Assembly: GCA_016703265.1 (NCBI GenBank) | Contig: JADJCK010000009.1 | Location: forward strand, 186,001 to 250,000 | Direction of reading: 5' to 3' | Length of the DNA: 64,000 nucleotides | Origin: a bacterium | Lineage (GTDB): Bacteria; Krumholzibacteriota; Krumholzibacteriia; LZORAL124-64-63 | Shown here: positions 38,866 through 46,221 of the stretch, piece by piece | Layout: each line of letters starts with the position of its first letter | Numbering within the stretch: position 1 is the first letter of the stretch | Made by a program: the position numbers and the translations under genes | Notes under the pieces: generated by a model | What the model was told of the DNA's origin: nothing | Databases searched by the model: none | Seen by the model: the letters and a program-made list of their open reading frames with translations, nothing else

Positions 38866-39612
38866 CTACCGGTACTCGGCCTTGAGCGAACCCCAGCTCT
38901 GCGACTCGGTCGGCACGGTCGACTGCACCGTCTCCACCTTGTAGTGCGGGTTGCTGAAGGTCTGGCCCGTGATAACGTACCAGCCGGCGGCCTGCGCGGA
39001 ATTGGCCGCGTAGAAGCCATTGTTGGTCGTGCCCACAGCCGGGGCGTTCGCGTAGCTCAGCACCGTACCCAGGCGGGTGGCGCCGACAACGTTGCTCAGC
39101 TGCTGCGTGATGAAGATATCGGCCGACGGCAGGGTGATCAGCACGACGTTCTCGATGTCCGTCGTCGTGTAGATCGAGTAGAAGCCCATGCCCAGCGCAC
39201 CCAGGCCGACAGTGAAGCCGCCGACATAGGCGCCGGCGTTGGCCAGGTCGTAGAAACGGATCGTCTCGGTGGCCGAGACCAGCGGGCCCGTCGACGAATT
39301 GGAGCAGAAGACCGCGAACTTCACGGCGCTGACATCCTCGCCGATACCACCGGCCAGCATCATCTGCTCGCCATAAAGGGCGCTCATGTCGGGGCTCGAG
39401 GTCGCCGCGGAAACGACCTGGTTGGTCGAGTCGTAGACGACGTTCGTCACCAGGGCGCTCGAAGCGCCGAGGTCGCCGCTCAGGCTGATCACCGGCTGGT
39501 CCTGGAGGCCCAGCACGGGCTCGGCGATCTCGGCAGCCGCCGCGGGGCCGGCCAGGAGCGCGAGCGCCAGCGCCGCGCACGTCAAACGGGACACGTTCGC
39601 AAACATGTTCAT
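38866..39612 (-). CDS. Secreted protein with C-terminal SWGxLKxxYR signature
   Basis: 248 residues. The signal peptide ends at about residue 27 (LLAGPAAAAE). The mature protein is beta-rich (ALVTNVVYDSTNQVVSAATS, VKFAVFCSNSS, TETIRFYDLAN) and not recognised. It ends VPTESQSWGSLKAEYR-stop. The same ending pattern closes two unrelated secreted proteins in this window (39919-40617 and 61935-63072), so it looks like a short sorting or binding tag distinct from the PNPFNP tail. The gap upstream carries a palindrome copy. Confidence 0.78.
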   Translation of the reverse strand: MNMFANVSRLTCAALALALLAGPAAAAEIAEPVLGLQDQPVISLSGDLGASSALVTNVVYDSTNQVVSAATSSPDMSALYGEQMMLAGGIGEDVSAVKFAVFCSNSSTGPLVSATETIRFYDLANAGAYVGGFTVGLGALGMGFYSIYTTTDIENVVLITLPSADIFITQQLSNVVGATRLGTVLSYANAPAVGTTNNGFYAANSAQAAGWYVITGQTFSNPHYKVETVQSTVPTESQSWGSLKAEYR

Positions 39613-39918
39613 GGGAAGTTCTCCTCAGTTGTGGGCCTGTGAATCGGAACCATGCACACGGGACCAGGTAAAAAAACGACGGCGCGAGCCGCCTCCCTGC
39701 CCCCGAGCGTGCTCATCCCCGACAGCATTACTCTACGCTGAATGCGGACAATAAGTCAATATTGAACAAATTCGATACCGGGCGGCGCCCCGGTGCGCCG
39801 CTGGGCGCGTGCCGGCACCGGCGCCGCGGCAATTGTCCCGAAACCGTGATACTTGCGCCGGCACAAGTGCAGCGGCATCCGAGCGAGGGAGACAGAACGA
39901 GGTCGATGGCCGATGAGG
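39613..39918. other. Intergenic region (306 bp) with palindrome copy 5
   Basis: It lies between two minus-strand secreted protein genes. It contains a lower-GC stretch at about 39725-39775 (ACAATAAGTCAATATTGAAC), a likely promoter area for the 38866-39612 gene, and the palindrome at 39851-39868. No gene is visible. Confidence 0.5.
39851..39868. repeat. Palindrome copy 5
   Basis: ACTTGCGCCGGCACAAGT, a full-length copy with one mismatch between arms. Confidence 0.6.
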
Positions 39919-40617
39919 TCAGCGGTAAGTCGCCTTCACCCCGCCCCAGGTCGTGGACTGCTCCGAAACCGCATCGCAAGGCAGGTAACTCGGCTCCATG
40001 CGGGAAGCGTTGATGTAGGGACCTTCCATGCCCGCCAGAAGCTCCCCGTAGAGCGCCATGACCTGCCCCGTGCCCGCCAACGCTGCCGCGCCGGGCGGAT
40101 AGGTGCTGGCGAACCACGAGAGCTCCGGCCAGCACATCTCGGTGCAGCTCTCGAAATAGAGGGTGCCGGCAATCTCGACGAAGCGGCCGACGACCGTGGG
40201 CCCGGGCAGGCATTCGGCGTGGGCGTAGTGCTGTCGCTGCTGCCACGCGATGACGGTCCGGTTGCCGTCGACATCGACAGCCAGAATCCGGTAGAGCGCA
40301 TCGAACCAGGCATTGTCCGGGGTGACCGACAGGTCGAGGTGCGTCTGGCCGAGGGCAGGCCAGGGCAGCACATCCGTCACTTGCGCGTCAGGGGCGCACA
40401 GGCCGATCATCTCGCGATCGACGACCCAGCCGACGAAACCGGCGGGCGGCCCTGCCGTCACGGTGAAGTCGATGGACAGGAGCACGTCATCACCGGCACA
40501 GGCGGCGGTCATCAGGACGGTGGTTCCCGCCGGCGGATCGGCCTTGGCCGGGGAGGCACCGGCCAGGGCCACGCCGGTAAAGGCAGCGAGAAACAAGCGG
40601 GCAGCGTTGCGCATCAT
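39919..40617 (-). CDS. Secreted protein with C-terminal TTWGGVKATYR signature
   Basis: 232 residues from ATG 40617 (tandem ATG ATG) behind AAGAAGG. The signal peptide ends at about residue 27 (ASPAKADPP). The body has a fibronectin-like stretch (DVLLSIDFTVTAGPPAGFVGWVVDR) and four or five cysteines (HAECLPG, ESCTEMCWPE), likely disulfides. It ends SEQSTTWGGVKATYR-stop, matching the tag on the proteins at 38866 and 61935, although the rest of the sequence is unrelated to them. Function unknown. Confidence 0.75.
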   Translation of the reverse strand: MMRNAARLFLAAFTGVALAGASPAKADPPAGTTVLMTAACAGDDVLLSIDFTVTAGPPAGFVGWVVDREMIGLCAPDAQVTDVLPWPALGQTHLDLSVTPDNAWFDALYRILAVDVDGNRTVIAWQQRQHYAHAECLPGPTVVGRFVEIAGTLYFESCTEMCWPELSWFASTYPPGAAALAGTGQVMALYGELLAGMEGPYINASRMEPSYLPCDAVSEQSTTWGGVKATYR

Positions 40618-40723
40618 CGACCTTCTTCGTTTCCAATTTGACGCGGCACCGATCGCATACATGATACCAGATTGTCGATCCAATGTCTGCATGTCCGGTG
40701 TTGCCGCAGCGAACAGGACCCGT

Positions 40724-41266
40724 CTACTTCGGCGGCAAAGACTCCAGGATCGCGTAGACAACGTCATCGACCCACTCGCCCTTGAACCACAGACTCTCGT
40801 GGAAATGCGCCTCCCGCCGCATCCCGACGCGCTCGAGGAGCGCGAGCGATCGGGCATTGCGCGGATCCGCCGAGGCGAATACGCGGTGCTTGGCCAGCGG
40901 ACCCAACAGATGGCCGATCAGTCCGGACACCGCCTCGGTCGCATAGCCACGGCCCTGATACGCTGGCGCGAGTGTGAAGCCGATCTCGACCTGCCGGGGA
41001 TCCTCCGCCGTGACGCGCACGCCAAGGTCACCGATCAGCAGGCCCTCGGCGCGCAACCGGATCGCGAGCTGGCACCAGGGCCCCGGATCGCCGAACTTGA
41101 CCGATTGCGTGCCGGCGATGAACTGCTCGACGTCGGCCAGCGAACGGGGCTCGAAAGACTGGAAGCGTCGCACTTCAGGCAGGCACCGATACGCAAAGAC
41201 CTCAGCGGCATCAGCCGCGGCCATGCGCGAGATCTCAAGACGATGCGTCAGAATCAATGCTTTCAC
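40724..41266 (-). CDS. GNAT-family N-acetyltransferase (RimJ/RimL-like)
   Basis: 180 residues from a GTG at 41266 whose GTGA overlaps the stop of the upstream amylase gene. Family pattern: an N-terminal beta-strand THRLEISRMAAADAAEVFAYR, strand 4 VEIGFTLAPAYQGRGYATEAV, where Q/R-G-R-G-Y-A binds acetyl-CoA, and a C-terminal NARSLALLERVGMRREAH. This is the RimJ/RimL-type subgroup, which acetylates protein N-termini, spermidine or small molecules. It is cytoplasmic and translationally coupled to a sugar enzyme. Confidence 0.92.
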   Translation of the reverse strand: MKALILTHRLEISRMAAADAAEVFAYRCLPEVRRFQSFEPRSLADVEQFIAGTQSVKFGDPGPWCQLAIRLRAEGLLIGDLGVRVTAEDPRQVEIGFTLAPAYQGRGYATEAVSGLIGHLLGPLAKHRVFASADPRNARSLALLERVGMRREAHFHESLWFKGEWVDDVVYAILESLPPK

Positions 41267-42594
41267 GCGACCTCGCTTGCCAGCCACACATGCGCCGTCC
41301 GCGCCGGGACGAACAGCCCGAACCGGTCGCCGGACATCTGCATCACATGCCCCTGGATGAGCTCCCTGTAGGCGCCGGGATTCCCCAGTCCCCAGGTGCC
41401 GAACTCCGCCCACTGGCCGAAGCCGGCCTTGTTGATGGCCACGATGCCCCGCTCCCCGCGCCGGAAGACCAGCAGCGTGTCGCTCACGTGGAGCACGTCC
41501 ATCGACGTGCCGTGCACCGCGTTGTGGAAACGCACCATGGCCGCCAGGTCCGGCCGCTTCCAGGCGTCGAGCCACCGGTCCCGATCCGCCGCGTGGGGTG
41601 ACTCGTTGTGGTCGGAATAGACCAGAGGCACCCCGCCATCGCGACCGAGGATGAACGCGTGGGCCAGGTGCTCATCCTGGCGGTCGAGCAGCCAGGGCCG
41701 GAACACCTCGTTGTGGGGGATGTCGTGGTTCACGACGAAGGTCACGGCGCGATCCCACGGCAGGGCGTTGCCGTCGTTCGCTGGACTCGTCAGCGCGCGC
41801 AGGGAACCGCCGGGGCTGAACGCCTCCCGGATGGTCGCGAAGAGCGGAAAGTCGTAGGCCGACATCCAGGTCTCGCGCAGGAACGGACCGAGGAACACGC
41901 GCTCGTCCTGATCGCTGCCTGCCAGCACCTCGCCGAACCAGAACTTGTTCCGCACTTCCGGACGATCGGCGATGTTGTCGATCATGCGCTCGGTGATGTG
42001 CTTGATGGCATCGACGCGAAAACCGTCGAAGCCCATGCCGACCATCGCGTCCACCAGCAGGCGCTGCTGCTCCAGCACCCACGCGGAGTCCCGCAGGTCG
42101 GGCAGTCCCGACAGGTTCTGGAGTTGCACCGCCTCGCGATCGGCCCATTCCCCGCCCTCGATCTCGCCGGCATGGTTGAAGTCGAGCGCCGTGAACAGCC
42201 CCGTGCCGAGGTCGCCGTACAGGCGATTTTCCCCGTAGACGTCAGGCTGCCGGCGATAGCGCTCCAGTTCAGCCCGACCGGGAAAGTCGAAGCGGTCGTC
42301 GCGGGCCTCGTTGGCCATGTGGTTGAGCACCAGGTCGGCATACACGCAGATCTTCGGCTCACGGCCATGGCAGGCCGCGATGAGCGCCGCGAGTTCCTTC
42401 TTGCCGCCCAGGTACGACAGCAGCACGCGGTAGTCCTTCGGCTGGTAGCGCTGCCACCATTCCTGCCCGTCGGGATCGGAGTAGAGCGGCGGCGGAATCA
42501 GGATGGCCCCGTAGCCGGCGTGCCGGATATGCTCGATGTTGTCGAGGATGTCGGCGTAGCTCCAGTTGAAGGCGTGAAGGATGACGTCGCGCAC
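41263..42594 (-). CDS. Cytoplasmic alpha-amylase-family glycoside hydrolase (GH13)
   Basis: 443 residues with no signal peptide. The four GH13 regions are visible: VYADLVLNHMA (region I), GFDGFRVDAIKHI with nucleophile Asp195 (II), FWFGEVLAG with acid/base Glu222 (III) and FVVNHDIPHN with His290-Asp291 (IV). Region III is GEV rather than GEx(F/L)W and region IV lacks the usual N after H, as in short maltooligosaccharide-type members. The domain order (TIM barrel, then a small C-terminal beta domain) is standard. It probably acts on internal glycogen or maltodextrins. It shares a coupled message with the GNAT gene. Confidence 0.93.
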   Translation of the reverse strand: MRDVILHAFNWSYADILDNIEHIRHAGYGAILIPPPLYSDPDGQEWWQRYQPKDYRVLLSYLGGKKELAALIAACHGREPKICVYADLVLNHMANEARDDRFDFPGRAELERYRRQPDVYGENRLYGDLGTGLFTALDFNHAGEIEGGEWADREAVQLQNLSGLPDLRDSAWVLEQQRLLVDAMVGMGFDGFRVDAIKHITERMIDNIADRPEVRNKFWFGEVLAGSDQDERVFLGPFLRETWMSAYDFPLFATIREAFSPGGSLRALTSPANDGNALPWDRAVTFVVNHDIPHNEVFRPWLLDRQDEHLAHAFILGRDGGVPLVYSDHNESPHAADRDRWLDAWKRPDLAAMVRFHNAVHGTSMDVLHVSDTLLVFRRGERGIVAINKAGFGQWAEFGTWGLGNPGAYRELIQGHVMQMSGDRFGLFVPARTAHVWLASEVA

Positions 42595-42648
42595 TGTTTC
42601 AACTCCCGGTTCATGACCAACAGAAACTGTAGTGCCGCCGAGGCCGAA

Positions 42649-43923
42649 TCAGTCGACCGGCGACGGTGTCAGGTCGCCCCACACCACGCCGAGAGGAACT
42701 GCGTAGATACGGTCACCCAGAGGGACCATTGATTCTCCGTCGTAGAGCAGAACTCCGCAACGGAAGCGTTTGCCGCTTGCGTCGCGCAGTCGCTCAAGTC
42801 CGCGACGATCGGCATCGCGAAGTGTCGCCGCGGCTTTGACCTCGATACCGACGATCCGGCCGGGGCCTCGCTCCAGGACTATGTCGACTTCCTGCTGATC
42901 CTTGTCCCGGTAGTGGGAAAAGCGCAAGTCGTGTTCCCACCCGCTGGCCTGGCGGCGGAGTTCCTGGACGACGAATGTCTCGAGCAGTTGCCCCAACAGC
43001 GTGCGATCGCGGATCAGGTCGTCGGCCTCGACGCCGAGCAGCGCGCACGCCAGGCCCGTGTCGGTCATGTGGAGTTTAGGTGTCTTGACCAGGCGCTTCA
43101 GTCGATTGGCATGCCAGGCCGGCAGCTCTTCCACGAGAAACACATGACGCAACAGGGTCAAGTAGTCCCGCACTGTCGTGCGGCTGACGCCGAAAGGCCC
43201 GGAGATCTCGCTCACATTGACCAGGCGGGCCGTCTGGCCTGCGGCCAGTTCCAGCAGGCGGGGCAGGATGTCGAGCCTCTGGATGCGGGCGAGGTCACGG
43301 ACATCCCGCTGGACTATCGCTTCCAGATAGTCGCGGACCCAAGCCCGCCGACCGCGTTCGGTGTCCCGCCGTACCGCCTCGGGGAATCCGCCCCGGACAA
43401 TGAGATCGGCCACCTTCGGTCCAAGCCGTTCGCCTTGGGCCACCTTGAAGTCGGCAGCGAAGATCCTATCGAGGAACGTCGGCTGACGATGAGCGATCTC
43501 TACTTCGCTCAGGGGATGGAGACGAACGATCTGCATCCGGCCGGCGAGGGAATCGGCCACGCTCGGAACAAAGAGCGCATTTGCCGAGCCCGTCAGCAGG
43601 AAGCGTCCGGACCGTCGATCGCGATCAACCGACTGCTTGATGGCGAGGAACAACTGCGGGACCCGCTGGACCTCGTCGATCGTGACCGGGCCTTCGAGGT
43701 CGAGCACGAAGCCGGCAGGGTCCGCCTGCACAGCCAGGAACGTCGCGGGGTCATCAAGGGTCAGGTACCGGCGACCATCGTCCGCGCCAAAGCTTCGTGC
43801 CAGTGTGGTCTTGCCACATTGGCGGGGCCCGTGCAGCAGCACCACCGGGGAATCGGCGAGGGCCTCGCGCAGGCGGGATCGGACCAGTCGGGGATGGTGG
43901 CCGGTTGTGTCCATGCGTCTCAT
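42649..43923 (-). CDS. AAA ATPase with DUF4143 domain
   Basis: 424 residues from ATG 43923 (ATG 43914 is also possible). Walker A is HGPRQCGKTT (Lys38); Walker B is VTIDEVQ, near residue 95; then RFLLTGSANALF (sensor). The DUF4143 part (about residues 190-420) has a winged-helix-like ISGPFGVSRTTVRDYLTLLRHVFLVEELPAW and a nuclease-like RDKDQQEVDIVLERGPGRIVGIEVKAA (E-x-D...E-x-K pattern). These ATPases are common, unplaced, mobile-like genes. Upstream DNA is AT-rich, unlike its neighbours, and carries three 22-bp repeats. A decayed relative lies at 58620-60450. Confidence 0.9.
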   Translation of the reverse strand: MRRMDTTGHHPRLVRSRLREALADSPVVLLHGPRQCGKTTLARSFGADDGRRYLTLDDPATFLAVQADPAGFVLDLEGPVTIDEVQRVPQLFLAIKQSVDRDRRSGRFLLTGSANALFVPSVADSLAGRMQIVRLHPLSEVEIAHRQPTFLDRIFAADFKVAQGERLGPKVADLIVRGGFPEAVRRDTERGRRAWVRDYLEAIVQRDVRDLARIQRLDILPRLLELAAGQTARLVNVSEISGPFGVSRTTVRDYLTLLRHVFLVEELPAWHANRLKRLVKTPKLHMTDTGLACALLGVEADDLIRDRTLLGQLLETFVVQELRRQASGWEHDLRFSHYRDKDQQEVDIVLERGPGRIVGIEVKAAATLRDADRRGLERLRDASGKRFRCGVLLYDGESMVPLGDRIYAVPLGVVWGDLTPSPVD

Positions 43924-43937
43924 TGTCGACCTGTTCT

Positions 43938-43991
43938 CGTCCAATTGCAAACTTAATTGCGTCCAATCGTCATTTTATGCTCGTCCAATCG
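43938..43991 (-). promoter_or_regulatory. Three direct repeats, 22-bp period, upstream of the AAA/DUF4143 gene
   Basis: On the plus strand CGTCCAATYG begins at 43938, 43960 and 43982, exactly two helical turns apart. Reading toward the gene the unit is CRATTGGACG. The region up to 44030 is AT-rich and also holds an inverted repeat ATATTG/CAATAT (44010-44026). Evenly phased repeats suggest an operator bound by a multimeric regulator, perhaps the winged-helix part of the ATPase itself; that last point is inference. Confidence 0.55.
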
Positions 43992-44051
43992 CCATCTACT
44001 GTCCGCAACATATTGTTTTACAATATTTTACCATCCAATGTCGAGTATGCC

Positions 44052-44759
44052 CTACCCTGGAGCTACCAACCCCAGGATCGCCTCCGGCACCTCCGCCTCG
44101 AACGTCATCAGCCGCCCATCATGCGGATGCGGGAACGAAAGCGTCCGGGCGTGCAGCGCCATCCGCGCGACACGGTCGCCCTTCTTCCCGTACTTCGCAT
44201 CGCCGGCCACGGGATGCCCGGCCTCGGCGAGATGGACGCGGATCTGGTTCTTCCGCCCGGTCAGGAGCGTGATGTCGAGCAGGCTGAAGCGGGGCGTTTC
44301 CCTGATCACCCTATAGAGTGTCTCGGACCACTTGCCCTTGGCTTCGTCGGGGGTGGAATAGACGAACTGGTCCGCATTTTCGGCCAGGTAGCTGGCGAAC
44401 GTCCCGCTCTTCTCGGCGAGACATCCGTGCACCACCGCAGTGTAGTGCTTCTCGACGTCCTTCCAGTTCCCCTTCAGGTGCTGCTGCACGGCCGCGCTCT
44501 TCGCGAAGATGAGCAGGCCCGAGGTTTCGCGGTCGAGCCGGTGGACGGTGTAGGCGCGGATCCACGCCCGGTTGCTTCCCTTGCGCAGGTAGTTGGTGAG
44601 CAGTCGTTCGGCGGTGGCGTTCCGGTCGCCGTCGTAGCTCGTCGTGAGCAGGCCGGGTTCCTTGCAGACCACGAGGAGGTCCGGATCCTCGTGGAGGATC
44701 CGGAGGCCCCTGATGGGGTGGCGATTGGGTGCTGTTGGCCTGCGGTTCATGGCAGGCAT
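44052..44759 (-). CDS. RluA-family pseudouridine synthase
   Basis: 235 residues from ATG 44759. The catalytic motif HRLDRETSGLLIFAKS is complete, with Asp76 as nucleophile. LDITLLTGRKNQIRVHLAEAGHPVAGDAKYG is the typical C-terminal RluA motif. No S4 domain is present, so it resembles the shorter RluA/TruC-type enzymes. It isomerises uridines in rRNA or tRNA; the position cannot be told from sequence. It is cytoplasmic. It ends in an AT-rich gap before the AAA gene. Confidence 0.94.
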   Translation of the reverse strand: MPAMNRRPTAPNRHPIRGLRILHEDPDLLVVCKEPGLLTTSYDGDRNATAERLLTNYLRKGSNRAWIRAYTVHRLDRETSGLLIFAKSAAVQQHLKGNWKDVEKHYTAVVHGCLAEKSGTFASYLAENADQFVYSTPDEAKGKWSETLYRVIRETPRFSLLDITLLTGRKNQIRVHLAEAGHPVAGDAKYGKKGDRVARMALHARTLSFPHPHDGRLMTFEAEVPEAILGLVAPG

Positions 44760-44816
44760 CGTATACGTCCGCGCAGCCGTGTTCAACTACTGTGGACGCG
44801 CATGCCGCCGCCGCCC

Positions 44817-45365
44817 TCAGGCTCCCAGGCTGTAGCAGACCACTTCGAAGGGACGGGCCTCGCCATCGTCGTCCTCGTCCACATCCGAGCCACCCTGGAT
44901 CATCATGATCGTCATTCCCGCCCCGCCGCTCGTGCTGACGCTCGACGGCGCCTTGAGGGCCTCCTTGAACACGTAGAGCCGGTCCCCGACGATCGTGAAG
45001 TCGTCCCGGGCGTCATCGTAGTCCACGCCGTCGATGCGCACCGTCCGCACGAAGCGGCCGGCCGGGTCGATGACGTCGAAGACGCCGAGCGAACCCTTGG
45101 CACGGGCGCGGGAGCCCTGGCTGCTGGCCACCCACAGCGAGCCGTCGGGGCGCGGGAAGACCGCGGAAATGTCCCGGGCCCGCTCTTCGACGGCCATCTG
45201 GACGCCGGAGAAGCGCGCGCTCATGGCTTCGGCCTGCTTGCGGGCGGCGGCGAGCTGCTCGTCGGAACGGCGGAGCGTCTCATAGGTACGGCCGACGATC
45301 CGCGTCAGCTTTCCCCGGCTGTCGTAGTACTCGAGCCGGTATTCGAACGGGCGCGGGAAGAGTCG
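44817..45365 (-). CDS. Secreted 6-bladed propeller protein, C-terminal part of a frameshifted gene
   Basis: This frame takes over from the gene starting at 46048 at about 45365-45368. It reads LFPRPFEYRLEYYDSRGKL, then ARDISAVFPRPDGSLWVASS, LGVFDVIDPAGRFVRTVRID and DFTIVGDRLYVFKEA, all in the style of a 6-bladed propeller (6-bladed beta-propeller/BF3821-like). It ends EVVCYSLGA at 44817. It is not a separate gene; one base appears missing in the run ending AAGCT/CGACTC on the minus strand. Confidence 0.78.
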   Translation of the reverse strand, partial: RLFPRPFEYRLEYYDSRGKLTRIVGRTYETLRRSDEQLAAARKQAEAMSARFSGVQMAVEERARDISAVFPRPDGSLWVASSQGSRARAKGSLGVFDVIDPAGRFVRTVRIDGVDYDDARDDFTIVGDRLYVFKEALKAPSSVSTSGGAGMTIMMIQGGSDVDEDDDGEARPFEVVCYSLGA

Positions 45366-46048
45366 AGCTTGATGGAAACGCGGCCGCCGGCCTGGACTTC
45401 CTTCCGCTCGCGCACCACCACGGCCTTTGAACCGTCGGCGCCATGTCGGACCAGCGAATGGTTGACCGTGGCGCCCGCACTGTCGACGCTCGTGCGGATG
45501 CCGCCGAGGATCACCTGGTCGCCATCCACCGCCACTCTCTGGAGGTGCTGCATGCCGGTGTGGCCGTCGCCGCCGGGGTGGAAGCCGGGCCGCGGATCGC
45601 CGCCCGGAGCCAGGCACACGATCTGTCCGGGCATCATCTCCAGGACGCCCAGCGAACCGTCGGGCATGAAGACCAGCTGGCTGGCGTTGCGGAACTCGCC
45701 GGGGCCATCGCCCTCCTTGCCGATCTGGCGCACGATGTCACCCGAGGGCGAGATCACGAACACGGTACTGAGCACCGAATCGAGCAGGTAGGTGTTGCCC
45801 TGGCCGTCGACGATCGCGTCCTTGGGCAGGCCCAGGAGGGGGTCGTTCGTCTCGTCGGCCCCCAGCCGCCACTGCTGGACGGCGGACACGATGCCGGCGC
45901 CGTCGCGCGGGATCGCCGGGTTCATCAACACCGGAACCCCGTTTTCGCTCGACTCGACAAGGCCCCAGGTGGAAGCCGCAGACACCGGCTGGACGGCAAC
46001 CACCGCCAGGAGACCGGCCAGGCACAGGAACGACTTGAACGAAGACAT
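45305..46048 (-). CDS. Secreted 6-bladed propeller protein, N-terminal part of a frameshifted gene
   Basis: ATG 46048 begins a signal peptide (to about residue 24, QPVSAAS). Residues 50-225 hold propeller blades: GLPKDAIVDGQGNTYLLDS, VFVISPSGDIVRQIGKEGDGPGEF and LQRVAVDGDQVILGGIR. The G-x-G-P-G-E-F and D-x-x-G-N-x-Y-x-x-D patterns are typical of 6-bladed propellers. The true frame ends near 45366; the last 20 residues of this frame are out of register. The intact gene would span 44817-46048 (about 410 residues). It is divergent from a two-component system with a shared 173-bp control region. Confidence 0.8.
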   Translation of the reverse strand: MSSFKSFLCLAGLLAVVAVQPVSAASTWGLVESSENGVPVLMNPAIPRDGAGIVSAVQQWRLGADETNDPLLGLPKDAIVDGQGNTYLLDSVLSTVFVISPSGDIVRQIGKEGDGPGEFRNASQLVFMPDGSLGVLEMMPGQIVCLAPGGDPRPGFHPGGDGHTGMQHLQRVAVDGDQVILGGIRTSVDSAGATVNHSLVRHGADGSKAVVVRERKEVQAGGRVSIKLDSSRARSNTGSSTTTAGES

Positions 46049-46146
46049 GGGCTATTCTCCCTGCTGGGGACTGGATGCCGCCGGTGCCGGCGGCATGGCA
46101 ACGGCGGTACAACGGAAACGATAGCCCGTCGGTTGCCCGGGCGCGG

Positions 46147-46171
46147 GTTAACAGATGTTAATTCAGGTTAA
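46147..46171. promoter_or_regulatory. Three GTTAA direct repeats at 10-bp period
   Basis: GTTAA occurs at 46147, 46157 and 46167, once per helical turn, in the gap between the secreted propeller gene (starts 46048, minus) and the histidine kinase (starts 46222, plus). OmpR-family regulators bind such repeats; the known CpxR box is GTAAA-N5-GTAAA. The neighbouring response regulator is of that family, so an autoregulatory operator is likely. Confidence 0.5.
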
Positions 46172-46221
46172 GGACCTTCGGCGACCGCGACCGGCGGCTG
46201 CCCATCGGTTATCATGAAACC

